Origin: Blastomyces gilchristii SLH14081
Taxonomy: Eukaryota; Ascomycota; Eurotiomycetes; Onygenales; Ajellomycetaceae
Direction of reading: 5' to 3'
Assembly: GCF_000003855.2 (NCBI RefSeq)
Contig: NW_003101681.1
Span: 6,561,900-6,625,899, forward strand
Length of the DNA: 64,000 bases
Notes under the pieces: generated by a model
What the model was told of the DNA's origin: nothing
What the model saw: the letters and a program-made list of their open reading frames with translations, nothing else
Database searches by the model: none
Position numbers and translations under genes: made by a program
In this document: piece after piece, positions 1 through 12,038 of the stretch
Layout of the letters: each line of letters starts with the position of its first letter
Numbering within the stretch: the first letter of the stretch is position 1

Positions 1-68
1 TCTTCTCCCTCTCTCCCTCCGTCTCCTTCACTCTCTCTTTTATTTAAACAACTCGCGTCCACATCCAC

Positions 69-347
69 TTACCCCGACCGCTGCTGCTCATCGTACCGCC
101 TCTTCGCCTCCGCCAGCTTCTGCTGCCTCATGCGATAGAGGGACATGGTAAACAGGCCCGCGCCAACGGAGGCGACCATAGCGTATAAGAAGTGGCGACC
201 ACTACGGGATCGTGTTAGTGCATGGTCCAAGGTTGCCCCCCGGGGGGGGACGGGAAAGCGTGTTTGGAGCCAGTCTTTCCGCGAGACTTACGTGAACAGC
301 TGTTGTGGGGGCCCACGGGGCGCTGGGGGAGGGCGTGCGGCGGACAT
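69..347 (-). CDS. Hypothetical 62-residue single-span membrane protein
   Basis: Two exons on the minus strand, 347-292 and 201-69, joined across an intron with donor GTAAGT and a CACTAACAC branch site before the acceptor CGTAG. The joined frame has 63 codons including the TAA stop. The protein has a Pro-rich N-terminus (MSAARPPPAPRGPP), one hydrophobic segment at about residues 23-40 (LYAMVASVGAGLFTMSLYR) and a charged Arg/Lys/Glu-rich tail. Short single-span proteins with a basic C-terminal helix are common in the mitochondrial inner membrane, for example assembly factors, but I do not recognise the family. The stop overlaps a GTAAGT, so a further 3' exon reaching beyond position 1 is possible. 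The splice fit is seen in the sequence; localisation is inference. Confidence 0.6.
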
Positions 348-824
348 TGAATGGCAGGTAAGGTTAGGTCTCTTTAGCCGTGGACAGACACGGTGTGGGG
401 TATGGGGAATTGAACGCGGGGGGATTTGACGGGATGGTGCGGGTGGTGATGGCGGACGATCAATTGATGCTGGCGATGTACGGATCAGTTTAAATATTTA
501 GGTCAGTGGCCATGAAGGTTTCTAGTTGATAGTTAGTCACAGTAGTTGATAGTTAGTTGATAGTTAGTTTAACTACCTTAACTGGTGAAACTATCAAGCC
601 AGGCGTAGGCTTGATAATAATAAAATAGCTAATACCATGAGACATCTATGAGATTGACGTACAATGAATGCCTTTTTTCTTTTTCTTTTCTTTCTTTCCC
701 CCTCAACAGATGTCATTGTTTTTCTAACTGATTATTCTCCCAACGAAGGCCCAACGAAGACAACAAGGCTATATTAAATAAATATAGCATCCTTGCCCGT
801 CCAAGCAGCCATCAGAGCCCTTGA
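348..824. other. Intergenic, no gene seen
   Basis: The region upstream of the minus-strand small gene. It contains short imperfect repeats of AGTTGATAGTTAGT at about 520-570. No convincing coding signal was seen on either strand. Confidence 0.5.
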
Positions 825-968
825 ATAGGCAGTGCTGCGCTGGCTTCAATCTATTTCTTTCAGTCCTACACCATCTACTGCGATGAGGCCGGATTCGAGG
901 CAAATCCCAAGCTCGCCATCAATTTCGCAGAGATGCAATTTATTCCCCACAAGTACATACCTGTGTAA
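825..968 (+). pseudogene. Possible gene fragment (47 codons, unknown)
   Basis: An open frame between an upstream TGA (822-824) and a TAA (966-968) reads like genuine protein, with balanced composition and a short hydrophobic start followed by SYTIYCDEAGFEANP and ending in FIPHKYIPV. It has no ATG. A CTTTCAG at 857-863 could be a 3' splice site, which would make the rest a 34-codon terminal exon. I found no matching upstream exon. It may be a decayed gene remnant or a chance open frame, and I do not recognise the family. Confidence 0.25.
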
Positions 969-2031
969 TGTATAAGTACATCCATGTACTTCAATGCTAT
1001 GAGTATAGATAGTCTAGGTAGTGTCTGGGCAGCCCATTACTGAGCCTCCTTTGACACACATACATATCCTAGCCTGTTGGCCCTTTTTTTTTTTTTTTAT
1101 TATCTTGAGGTGGAATGCGGGTTCCTCGATAATGGGGATTCTAAGTAATATCCAATTTCTATTGGCAGTTTTCTAAGCAAGTCCACTTGGCCGTGATTGA
1201 ATGTAAGTGTGCTTTTTCACAAATCATCCTCAGTGTTCCTGGTGACATTGGTTTTGATGCTGCAATTGTATATATATATTAAAGATAGGTAGGTATATAC
1301 GGACTATAACTGGAGAGACGTCTTTCAAATTGCTCCAGTTTAGACAGTTGACTGATGGGGAAAAATGCATTGAAAAAAGCCCTTGCACATCGCAGAGTCA
1401 AAGTGACACTCGAACTGAACTGTTCCCGTAAAATTTCTGTGTTTAAATATGTGAAATTATGGCCGTGGGCAGGCCATAGATAAAAATCAATATGTATCCG
1501 CTGGACGAGGAGGGTGTTTTATTCGCAGGAATCAACCACGCAGCTTCACAGTTACCAACAATTGGATCGAGAGTTATTTACATTCGCAGCCTGGATTTTT
1601 GAAGGGCCAAAACATCTTTTCAACCACTTTCCACGACTGTAAGCTGTAGAGATAGTTGTTGAGACTGCGTTGGCTGCTGAAATACTCTATACTCTTATGC
1701 TAAGGTTAACTAGAGAGAGACGCGCCACCAGCGGCAGATGGCGCCAAGACGGCACTGGAATATTTAGATCCATTCCAGGTTATTTCCCAGGACCAGAAGA
1801 GTAGTAGAAGAGGTTTATTTATCACATCATACTCATCACCTGAACCATAATTAGTCACTGACTGACACTGAAACCATTTGCAAACAAAGACTACAGAAAG
1901 CTGTTAAATTACCTATTTAACTAGCTAGGAAGCATTTCACTGTAATCCATCTCATTTTTGCCTCTTCCAGTCTCCAACCTCCAAACCTCTCTCTCTCCAT
2001 TACTGGCACAACCAAAGAAAAACGGACGAAG
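969..2031. other. Intergenic and SNARE gene promoter region
   Basis: AT-leaning DNA with a T tract at about 1084-1099 and CT-rich sequence at about 1960-2000 just before the SNARE start codon, as is usual for core promoters of filamentous ascomycetes. No coding region is supported. Confidence 0.5.
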
Positions 2032-2850
2032 ATGGCTTCTTCATCGAAAGCTCATAGCCCTTTCCTATAGTTAGTATCTCTCTCTATCACTCACTCTCTC
2101 CCGTGAAATTCAGAGGGAACCCTCGCTAAACAGTCTCCCAGTGCCTGCATTGCGCATAGAACTACAATTCTAGCCGAACACTCCTCCCCCGGCACGTCCT
2201 CCACTTCCGCCTCCTCCCTCGCCTCTATCATTCTCCCCAAAATCTCTCACGAAACCCCGCAAAAGCTCACCTACACACACGACCGCCTCTTCGTCCATTA
2301 CATCGCCGACTCTCCCACCGCCGCGGCCGAAAATGGCGAACTCACCTCCTACGCCCCGCTCAGCTACCTCGTCGTAGCCACCGCAGAGCTCGGCCGACGC
2401 ATCCCCTTCGCCTTCCTGCTCGAGATTCGCCGCAAATTCCTCACGGTCTACAACCCGGACAGCACCGATTTCAGCGCCATGCCCGCCTACGGCTGCGCCG
2501 CCTTCAACACAACCCTTCGCGAGCTGCTGCAGACCTACAACACGGCCCCACCAGCCGATTCGCTGGCCTCTGCGCGCAAGGAGATTGACAGCGTGCGCGG
2601 AATCATGACGGAGAACATCGAGCGGGTGCTGGAGCGTGGGGAGCGGATCGATCTGCTGGTTGACAAGACGGACCGGCTCGGGGGTAGCTCCCGGGATTTC
2701 CGCGTGCGGAGCCGTGGATTGAGGCGGCAGATGTGGTGGAAGAATGTGAAAGTGATGGCCCTGCTGGTCGTCGTCGTCGTGTTCTTGGTATATCTCTTCG
2801 TCGGGATGGGGTGTGGATTGCCTTCGTGGGGCAGGTGTTTTGGGCGGTAA
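2032..2850 (+). CDS. Longin-domain R-SNARE (VAMP7/Nyv1-like)
   Basis: Two exons, 2032-2069 and 2142-2850, give 248 residues in frame. The intron uses the less common donor GTTAGT, a GCTAAAC branch and the acceptor CCCAG. The N-terminus (FLYACIAHRTTILAEH) is a typical longin start, and the longin domain runs to about residue 150. The SNARE motif spans about residues 154-215, with the zero-layer Arg at about 178 (VLERGERIDLL). A Trp-Trp-Lys linker leads into a C-terminal anchor at about 218-237 (MALLVVVVVFLVYLFVG). Known members of this family drive fusion at vacuole or endosome membranes by pairing with three Q-SNARE helices. The longin domain plus C-terminal anchor excludes Ykt6, which is lipidated, and Snc-type SNAREs, which lack longin. 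It converges on RPL26. Assignment to Nyv1 rather than another VAMP7-type SNARE is inference. Confidence 0.9.
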
Positions 2851-4146
2851 AGAATCGTTTCTTTATTTCCAGGGAGTGTGCATAAATCGGGGGAAATTGA
2901 TATCATGAGATCTTTCTTGTCTTTTTTTTTTTTTTTTTTTTTTTTTTTTGGAAGGATGGAGGCCTTTTTCTTAATTTCCCTTTTGTCTGGTTTTGATTTC
3001 TGGACTTTGCATTTTATTTCTTACGTCTTCAATCTTTCTGATTTCCAGTTTACAGAGCGGTGTGTTTTATTTATATCTCGTCGAGAGCGCAAGTTCTGCC
3101 CTGATTCGTCTTGTTTAGGCCTTTCCCCTCTGCATTAATACCACCGTGCTACCATGCTATCTATATATAGTATTTCTCATGCAGAATCAAAGATGTTCCA
3201 TCATTTGTTTATTCGATCAACTGATGCGGGAAAATATATCTATACTCTCTTTCACCGGCTCGACCACTTTTGCAATGAAAATAAAAATGATATGAATTGT
3301 CTATTCAAAAAACAGCTCGATGCACAAGCATAATATAAACATAAAAAGTGATGTCCCTCGCCATCAAACTTGTTTCCATCATCGATATCAAGCATAGGGA
3401 CAAGTCTGCAGGCGAGACTTACCCACAACCATCGCACACTTCACAATTTTATATTTATAGAATATAAAAAAGGCGAGTTTGATGTTTGGTGTTGTAAAGG
3501 TCGCTCCATGTGCGCCAGGCGTATACCTCGCTAAACCACCGAATAAAGATGTATATCTTATGGTTTGCGAGGAGATAATACTGGCAAAAAGTCTTGCATG
3601 TCTCGGTGTTGTCACGATGAAAAGGGATGGGCGTAGTAGAGGGGAAAGGACGGGAAATGGGAAAAGGATATCGTTTCTCACGTCGTTAATTTCTTGAGAC
3701 CCGTTGCTTTCGCAATGTCTGATCGTTGAAGCTCTGGAATGGTATCTCCTTTTGTTGATCGCGTAGCCCATCGAACGATGGGGTGAGAAAATGCTTGGGT
3801 GTAGTGAAAGGGAGAAAGGGAGTATGCTCAAAGAAGAGGTAGTGGTATGTGAAATCCACCAGCCAGGTCAAGCATGAAACTACAGACAATTAAAAGTCAT
3901 ATAGTATGTTTTCTCTTTTTTCATTTTTCGTTTAGTCCATAAATGTGGTCGCCGTCCAATCCACGAACTGGGGGGAAACCTATCCGACCAGTACGTTGCG
4001 TAAAATACCCGAGTCCCTCTACACACAATCCCTCAAAGGCATGCAAAGCAAAGTGGAAAAAGGTAGAGACAAGGTGAAAAAAAAAAAAAAAACAAAAAAA
4101 AAAGAATAAAACAAGTTTAAAAAAATGTTACTTTTTTTTTTTTAAT
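2851..4146. other. Convergent 3' region between SNARE and RPL26 genes
   Basis: Contains a long T tract at about 2922-2949 and A tracts at about 4077-4105, both close to the 3' ends of the flanking genes. Open frames of 60-150 codons on both strands (for example minus 3831-3388) have no family features and look like chance frames in UTR or spacer DNA. Nothing else is supported. Confidence 0.5.
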
Positions 4147-4842
4147 TTAATTTCCCTTTGCCACCTTCACTTCCCGACCCTTACCCATTCGCTCGAGCAT
4201 GCTCTCGCGGTCCTTGTCGATCTTCAGCTTCGTGATAACAACCTTGGATGGGTGGATGCCGATGGGGACGCTCTGGCCGTTGGACTTGTCGCGGGTGACT
4301 CGCTCGACGTGTACGACGTACTTGAGGCGGTAGACGCTGGTGATTTTGCCCTCGCGGCCCTTGTTAGAGCCCCGGACGATGGTGACTTCGTCGTCTTTGC
4401 GGATGGGTATCGAGCGGACCTGGATGTTTTTTAAACACAATCAGCCATGCCCTCTTTCTCCTTTTTCTTTGTTCCACTGTTTCCATCTGATTCTTCTTCG
4501 TTTTCTTCTCCAATGTGACACTTTATGCATGTGAAAATGGTGGTATTATTTTAGAGTCCTTTCAAGATTCTAGGGTCTCGTACATTGTGCTTCTCTCTCA
4601 GTTCCTTGCTCAACGGGGCGCTCATGATGACTCGCCGTTCGCCGGAAGAGGCGCTGAAGTGCGCCTTCCGCGACTTCCGCCGTGAAGAGGCGAGTTCTAT
4701 CAATAAGAAAAAAATCGTCAGTGCCTCGTAGATATAACACATGAAAAATGTGCGTCCAACATGAGGTCAATTGACCGTAAACCGCCCCATAAATCGCGCG
4801 TTAACATAAATAGGCATACGTACCTCCGTTGACCTTTGCCAT
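4147..4842 (-). CDS. RPL26: 60S ribosomal protein L26 (uL24)
   Basis: Three exons on the minus strand, 4842-4824, 4696-4584 and 4419-4147, give 134 residues, the usual fungal length. Donors are GTACGT and GTACGA; acceptors are TTGATAG (after a CTGAC branch) and CATCCAG. Family hallmarks are all present: [27 protein letters not shown], then PIRKDDEV with the KOW-type segment [12 protein letters not shown], and [18 protein letters not shown]. The protein sits near the polypeptide exit tunnel of the large subunit. The very short first exon (6.3 codons) is typical of ribosomal protein genes. It is divergent from the C2H2 gene and shares about 620 bp of promoter with it. Confidence 0.97.
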
Positions 4843-5463
4843 TTGTGCAGATCTGAAGGGGAAAATGAGATCTGGCTCCGAGAGGGGGTGGGAAGGAAAT
4901 GGGGGTGTTCAATTGTTGTCGTCGTCGTCGTCGTCGTCGTCAATATTTCCTTCACAATAATTAGCCGAAAGTGTGCAAAGAGACTGTGGGTCAGCTGACC
5001 TGGACTAGTGTCCACGGCCTACCTAGGTAGGTTCAACGGGTACACAAGCCCTATCCCACGTGACCCCCCACACATCCATATATGTATTAGCGCGATCTAG
5101 CTATCAACCAACCAGCTAGGGTTGACTGACTCAGCATTCTTTCCAGCCGCGTCTGGCGGGTACACCCGTGACAAATGAACGGCGGCAGTGAAAACGTCAA
5201 CAATAAGAGACGACGAAGTGAAAAGAAGCTCAGGAACGGGCTTTAACCTGTATTTTGTTCCTCATTCTTAGTGTTGTTCATTGCGGACTGCGCCCTTTTC
5301 ACTTTACCGGGTGAACACTACCTCTCCGCCATACAATCGCCGCCTATGCTACAACCCCCTCGCACTCCACCGCTTCAACCGCCGCTCCCTTCTTCCCTAT
5401 GCCATACTCCGCGCAAGTGCGAGCTATAACGTGGGGGGTGGGATTCTGTAATAGAAAATCCAC
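4843..5463. promoter_or_regulatory. Divergent promoter region, RPL26 and C2H2 genes
   Basis: The 621 bp between two divergent start codons must hold both promoters. It contains a GTC microsatellite and a TAGGGTT motif at about 5117-5123, which resembles the AACCCTA (telobox-like) element found at many ribosomal-protein promoters. The motif match is seen; its function is inference. Confidence 0.45.
4918..4941. repeat. (GTC)8 microsatellite
   Basis: Eight perfect GTC units in the RPL26 leader/promoter region, upstream of its start codon. Confidence 0.9.
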
Positions 5464-8400
5464 TTGTATGCTTTAGATATGTCGTACCCAGGATTCGGTT
5501 ACTCTCCTTACCAGTATCTCTCTGGTGGGCAGAATGCTCAACCCTCATACAACTCCTTGCCTCAGATCCAAGTCACTTCAGCTTCAGAAACTCCAAATAC
5601 CCAGCAAACGGCAAACCGAAGCTACGGACAGCAGAGTTATGAGTGGCAGGGCCAGAACAATACAGATATATCGGGTCAAACTCCCCAGCAGCAGCCGGAG
5701 CGGGAGAGCTGGCAGTCCTCAACCAACCCATCATCCCAAAGTTACCGCTATCAGCATCAACAACAATCGAGCTATAGTACGTCCAACGCTGCGCCATCAA
5801 TATCATCATCACTGTCGTCGCAGCAAGCCCAGCAGTCCCAGCAGACACATAATCCACTCATTTCACCAACTCTAAAAAATATCCAGTATGGTTCTCCCAC
5901 AGTGGAATCTATGGCTATGCACAACTCCGCGACGGATCCGCGCTCGACCACTTCCATCTCTACAAACATGAGCTACCAGATAGATCCTCCAGCGCAAAAT
6001 AGATTACCGGCAAATGTTTCTCTGCCAATTGATCGTCCAACCTCTGCTCAACGCTCGAGAACCGTGGCTGCTTCAGCCATGACTGCCCTCTCTTCCAACG
6101 TTCCCGCACCCCGCGCTGCTTCACAGAGACTGTCAACCGGTCCGGCTGGCTCATCCTCAACATCTCATTCTTATGCTCCAAGCTATGGCACTCCGCTATC
6201 CAATTTAATAGCACCAAACCCCACAGCACAGCCCCCATCATCAGCCGATCCTGGACAGCCATATCGTCACCAAAATGCGAGGTCGCAATATAGTAGAGCG
6301 TCTACGGGATCAGCTCAGTCAAATATATCTAGAAACCAACAGTCCATATCCCAGCACCGCAACACGTATTCTTCTACCCTGTCTGCCGCGACACCATCCT
6401 CGTCATCAATGTACTCTGAACCTTCAGCTTCGCAACAACACCGCATGACAGGATACGACAATACCAACACTCCTCATCAACCCCCTACTACATCACATGC
6501 CCAAAACACAGCTTCAAATCCCTCCTACATAAATTCTACCTCCGAGTATCAACCGGTAAACACAAGTCAATCGCAATCGTACCAGCCCGCAACGCCAGGG
6601 TTTATCGACCCCAGTCAAATCTACAACCCATACTACCAGGAGTATCAGAAAACTAGAGTTGCAGAGGCAGAAGCGGAAGCAGAACGGCTAAAACATCCAG
6701 AGGCAGAGAAACAAAAGGAAGTGGAGAAACAGAGAGAAGTCGAGAGGCAGAAAGATATAGAGAAACAAAACGAGCCAGAGAGACGGAAGCGGTCCGCGAG
6801 AGAGCTTGAGGAGATGAAGAAAGAGAACTTGAAACGAGCTGCTCAGGCTGAAATCTCACAAAAACTAGCTGCTGCGAGGGAGATTGCGGCCAGCGTCCGA
6901 GCAGCTAATTCACAAACTGCGGAGAAGCCTAAACCAGGTCGTAAACCCGGTCCAAAACCTAGGGTACAAGCTCCCAATCCCACAGATTCGGCACAGGGAA
7001 AGTCCGGAGGGACCCAAAAAAAGCAACAGCGCCGCGCACGGAAACCGCAGGTGGAAGCTCCCGCTCTTGCTGCGCCCGACGAATCCTCGGGGATCACCCA
7101 TCAAACACAATCTGTGCCCACTGCTCAACCTAACGAGGACCAGAGACAGGCGCTTTCAACGATGGTCCAAACCCCAGTTGAAGGGCAACCTGATGAAGAT
7201 GAAGACCTAGAGGTGAAGTTGATGTTGGAGAAAATGAAAGAACTAAAATCAAAGTATCCGAATAAATTCGCGAAGTTACTAGGTGGACTGGAAGTGGTGA
7301 GTGAGCTCTGGTATTTTTTTTTTAATATATTTTTTTTCTCATTCAGCTTTCATACTACAAATGTCAGCTAACATTTATACCATCAATAGTCGGCACCTGT
7401 CGCCGCCCCTCCTCAAGCTGTAGAAGAACGACGGACATCCGGAGTTCTAGTATCATCACCACCACCAACTTCGGCTTCTATGAATCCCACCGAAGAGACC
7501 AATTCAATGCATGATCGTGGCAAATTCCCCGCAGCTCGGCGAAAACGAAGGTCGAAGCCTGTAAATCTAGCGGGTCATGGAGCTCAATCTTCACCTACTC
7601 GACATGATAACGGGCATCCCCCGCAACCTCCACCCGCTGCAGCTTCACAACCCGAAACAAATGAGAAAGACCAACCTACACAAATGGGTGGGCGTATGGA
7701 AATTGAGAAGCTTATAGATTCCGATGAATCTCAGCCCTCACCATTGCCAGCCCCAGTTCAAGCTGCAGCGCCGCCCGCCCACCCTGTACCAGAACCTGCG
7801 GCTGAGGCTAAGCAATCTCAACCTGCATCATTGCCAGCCCAAGTTCAAGCTGCAGCGCCGCCCAACCAGCCTGTGCCAGAACCTGCGGCTGAGGCTAAGC
7901 AATCTCAACCTGCATCATTGCCAGCCCAAGTTCAAGCTGCAGCGCCGCCCAACCAGCCTGTGCCAGAACCTGCGACTGAGGCTAAGCAATCTCAACCTGC
8001 ATCATTGCCAGCCCAAGTTCAAGCTGCAGCGCCCCCCAACCAGCCTGTGCCAGAACCTGCAACTGGGGCTAAGCAAACAAAAGAAGAAAACCTAAGAGCT
8101 GCTACAATCTGGCCGGAACCGAAGCGATTAGCTCTGGCCCAGGCAGCTTCAAGATACATAGATGATGTCATTAGCAATCGCAACAAGGGCAACAAATGTC
8201 CTCCAGAGATGGTATTATCGTTGATAGATCGGAATCCGAGCTACATTGAACTCTGCGGGATGTTAGAATCTCGAGGCTACCATTTGAATCGCGTTCATTT
8301 CGCAAAACATCTACTCAAAGCTATGCCGGAGTTAACAGCAGGTTCCAGCCCTGCTGCTGGCCCGAACACAGTGGCAAATGGGCCATCTTCCACCCCTAGA

Positions 8401-10465
8401 AAGGGGCAAATGCAGCCTCCTCCGAGTACAGCATCTATGTCGCCACCGATTCAATATACCGGAGTCCGCGCGGGAAATAATTCCACGCCCATTCCTCTAG
8501 GATCCACAGCAAGATCAGGTGGACCTCAGGTGGTTGGAAGCAAAACGGCGCAGCCGGCTCCATCATCAACACCCATGCCACCTCCAACAAACAGAGACCC
8601 TGGATATTTCGTACCGTATCAGCTTCCACCGTCAGTTCCTTCAGAAAATCGAGTTCCAGGGTTTATAGGATCTCCTCCTCGTCAAGTTGGATTTTCGAAC
8701 GGCACCCAAGCGTCTAGATCAGCAGGGCCGCATTCACTCCCTGAAAGGCTAGCACCGATTCGACACACTATAGGTGGCCTAGTTCCAAGTCCAATCGGAG
8801 GCAAGCTGAAACCTAAATTCCGTGTTCCTGCGCCACCTGCCCATATACCCGCACCTGGTTCCAAAGAGGCATTGGCTAAAAAACGCACGTTCGCGGAGAT
8901 TGTGGATTTTACCCAGCTTCCAAGTGATGATGACGATGATGATTCACCACCTTCAAAAGCACCGCGCTTACAGGACGTACCACCCCAGAGCGATACAAAT
9001 ACGGATGTGGATGTTGAAGTGCCAGCACCTGCGCCAGAAACTCCTGAGGCACATAGCGCCCCAGCAAACACGCTCGATTTATCGCAATTCAGAATGCCAG
9101 ATGCTGATTCTTCAACAAGCAATGAAACGCTACGGGGGCGTAGCGATATCGTAAAGCCGCTAAATAAGACAGAGGCCGTGAAAACGCGCTACTATGATCC
9201 GAAGACTATTGCGAGAGATCTTTTGATTGCAACCGGCCGCCACCCGACAGAGCGTGCATTGAACCAGCATCTTTCAAGACTACGTGATAATTTTCCTGCG
9301 GTTGATAACTCATCTGATCTACGAACGTTCCGCTGGGACATTGTCGATCCTGGAGGACCGCCACCACCTGAAGTCCCGCTAGTTACTGCAGTCTCCAAAC
9401 CTCCCTTAATCACAGTCCGCGAATACACAAGGCCTGGAGTGGCTGACCGCTTACCTAATCCTCATTCACGTGACTCAGCGAAAGGCACTACTGGTTCTCA
9501 GCCTCCTCAGACACCTTCACAACTACACATCTCTGAAACGATCAACAAGAGTGATGACTCGTCACCTCACCTTCGGCAAGAGAGTAATAGTAATATCAAT
9601 ACTGAAAGCTCCGTGATGAGTTCAACGCCACAAATGCCCGGGACTCGTCGACGCGGACGGCCACTAGGCGCGAAGAGCAAGCCTAGATTCGCAGACCGAG
9701 TCGAGATCGCGATCCCGATCAGTTCATCGCCAAACACTCCCCGAACTCCATTCCACATGTATAAATGTGAATGGAAAGGCTGCGATGCACAACTTCACAA
9801 TTTGCAAACCCTCCGAAAACACGCCACTCGCCTCCACGTCCCTAGAGACACGAAGATGGAAGCGCCTTGCTTATGGGCTGGTTGCCGTGACGGCAGGAAT
9901 AAGTTTACGCGTGATAGCCTAGCCGATCATCTGGAGAATAAACATTTAAGCGCCCTTGCATGGACGCTCGGGGAAGGCCCCGGGTCTGTAAGATCTGGTG
10001 AGATAGGAAAGCTATTTAGCGACCCAATTGTTCTTTCTTAAATTAGAAGAAGAAGAAGAAGGGGAAAACAGAAATACCCAAGTAAATAAAAAGGACAGGA
10101 AATTCTCATTTTTCTCTCTCTCTCTTTTCCCACTTCTAGGACATCGAGATTACAACATCGACGACTGCTTAAATGATAGCAACGGGCGCGCCGTCATCGC
10201 CAGGGCAAGTGCGAAGGGCATACGGCCTACCCTGATCCTCCCCGCAGCATACAGGTCAATCCGATCCTTTAATAAAATGTACGGAAACGAGAGTGACAAG
10301 GCGAAAGCGTTGGAGGTGCTACGGGCACTAGAGATGAAACAAGTGAGGGTAGGAACGGGGCTGGGCCGCGGCGGGTGTACATTTATGAATGAGAAGAGGC
10401 AGGAGACAGTCGTGGCGTTCGAGAGCATTTTTGAGATTGTGGCTGAGGATGATGACGGTCTTTAG
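5464..10465 (+). CDS. Large Gln/Pro-rich AT-hook and C2H2 zinc-finger nuclear protein
   Basis: Three exons, 5464-7296, 7390-9997 and 10140-10465, give 1588 residues. Both introns start GTGAGT/GTGAGA and end AATAG/TCTAG, and phases match exactly (0, then 1). The N-terminus is Gln/Ser/Tyr-rich and prion-like, followed by an Arg/Glu coiled-coil-like block at about residues 395-480 and an AT-hook-like KPGRKPGPKP. The second exon carries a tandem repeat, a helical block (RYIDDVISNRNKGNK), a conserved segment ending FRWDIVDPGGPPPP, an AT-hook (RRRGRP) and two C2H2 fingers, the first at residues 1404-1427 (C-x4-C-x12-H-x4-H). The third exon encodes a conserved tail beginning GHRDYNIDDCL. The composition suggests a chromatin-bound transcription regulator. 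I do not recognise a named gene. An alternative start is Met at 5479. Confidence 0.85.
7735..8082 (+). repeat. 87-bp coding tandem repeat, 4 copies
   Basis: Four tandem 29-residue units inside exon 2 of the C2H2 gene, built around LPAQVQAAAPPNQPVPEPA. The last three copies are almost identical at the DNA level and the first is diverged, indicating recent unit expansion. Copy number is expected to vary between strains. Confidence 0.9.
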
Positions 10466-11091
10466 AATACATGGATCTAAGTTAAGGGCATCTCTTGCGG
10501 GATTTTTACTATTCCTGCTTTGTTCTCTCAAGTCCTGTTCGGCATATCTAATGCTTGCCAACAGATGTTATATTTCCAGCGACAGGTCCAGGAAAGGCTC
10601 TTTTTTTCATTTTTTTTTATTTTTTTTTTATAGGGGATGGGAAACAGGTCGTCTTTTGTTTCTTTGTACCTAATGTGAGCTCTGAGCAGGGACGTTTGGG
10701 AAACTAGGCCCATGGATGTACATTCGAACATGCAAGACATGCGCAAGATTCCCCTTAACAATGCCAATGGATTTCAAACCGAATCAGATCTCTTAGGTTT
10801 CGCGAGAGAACGCTCGGTAATACCTGGGAAATCGGGTTTTGCGCCCTTGTTCATGTACAGATGATATCCGCGACAATGGATGCTAGGCTAATCCATTTCG
10901 TACATGTGCTGCATAGATTGCGTAAGGCCGCACTACCATCCTTGCCAGGCTGCGTGCCCATCCATTAGAGAAGGAAAAATCAAGTCCCGCCATACGATCC
11001 CATGAGTTCGTAAATAATCAACCCCAGTCAACATCTGCCCACTCCACCTCCGGGCACGCAGTTTACCCCCAAATTTCCCGTCCATCCTCTC
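10466..11091. other. Convergent spacer, C2H2 gene and OST4
   Basis: 3' regions of two converging genes. T tracts lie at about 10601-10631. No coding region is supported. Confidence 0.5.
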
Positions 11092-11331
11092 CTACCCCGA
11101 TGACCCTCCACCCGGCGCATCTTGTTTAATTGATGTAGGGGGAACGGCATGCTTGGGCGAACTTGCTGACGCGCGAGATTGTACGGACTGGCTGTGGGAG
11201 GACGAGATGGAGGAGGATGCGGCGGAGAGGTCTTTGGAGTTGACTTCGAGGTAGTGGTAGAGGACGATAAGGAGCATAGCGCAAGAGCCAAGGAAGATGG
11301 CGAGCTGGTAGAGTTGTTCGTCTGAGATCAT
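11092..11331 (-). CDS. OST4: Oligosaccharyltransferase subunit Ost4
   Basis: A single exon of 79 residues. The start MISDEQLYQLAIFLGSCAML is the signature of Ost4, a mini-subunit of the ER oligosaccharyltransferase that links catalytic Stt3 to Ost3/Ost6 in N-glycosylation. Residues 10-28 form the single transmembrane helix (IFLGSCAMLLIVLYHYLEV). Yeast Ost4 has about 36 residues; here a Ser/Pro-rich tail of about 45 residues follows, a longer form expected on the cytosolic or lumenal face. The frame is open further upstream, but the conserved MISDEQL fixes the start at 11331. A GT-rich upstream stretch could hold a leader intron. Confidence 0.88.
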   Translation of the reverse strand: MISDEQLYQLAIFLGSCAMLLIVLYHYLEVNSKDLSAASSSISSSHSQSVQSRASASSPKHAVPPTSIKQDAPGGGSSG

Positions 11332-12038
11332 CTTTGAGGCTTTGCTTTGTCCTTTGCAGTTGGGGTGCGTTAGCCTTTGGCCAGATAGATGGATATATTG
11401 ATATGGGGACGAGGAATGCATTGCCAATGGATGTATTCGTAAGGCTGAATACATACCTGATATTCGAGCAGTTCTTGTACCACGTAACTTCAGAGCTATG
11501 ATTCCACAGCTGGCAGCAGCGTCAATCCGTCGGGTGCACTCTCAGTTTTGCCCGTAATATATCTATTGTCTCCTTGTACAGTACATTTGGATGCAAGTTG
11601 ACACCTCACCTAGAGGTTGACCGCCTATAGCCACATCCCTGTACTATTGTAACATTTGCCAAGCCTGCGTTTTTGCCCCCCCAACCAGGGAGAAGTCTTC
11701 TTTCTAGCACCCTCTTTCTTTGCTCCACAGCCCAGAAAAACAGCACACGAACAACGAACGGATATCAGTCACAGCTATCCAACTACACCCGCCTTCTTTC
11801 CTGTATACCATACTCCCGCCATCTATCCCTAGGGCTGGTCGTGGCTACGTTTCATATCTAGCCTATACCACATTATAGTGACACTTACCGTCTTGCTCTA
11901 GGGTCCCTTGTCAAGCGGAGACCCTCCTTTCCTCTCTTCAACGCCTGGCGCCATATCGTATATCACAACTCGGTACCTACGAATTTTGAAGTGAAAAGAC
12001 CCCCAATAAAACCACATCAACCACTTACAAACGCCAAA
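11332..12038. promoter_or_regulatory. Divergent promoter region, OST4 and TMA46
   Basis: About 700 bp between divergent start codons. CT-rich patches at 11690-11730 and 11930-11945 resemble pyrimidine tracts near fungal transcription starts. No coding region is supported. Confidence 0.45.

Noticed and set aside
3388..3831. 147-codon minus-strand open frame downstream of RPL26
   Set aside because: No family features, low-complexity composition, and it lies in the convergent 3' region. Probably chance.
8682..9122. 146-codon minus-strand frame inside the C2H2 gene
   Set aside because: Exact shadow of exon 2, which has clear domains in the plus frame.
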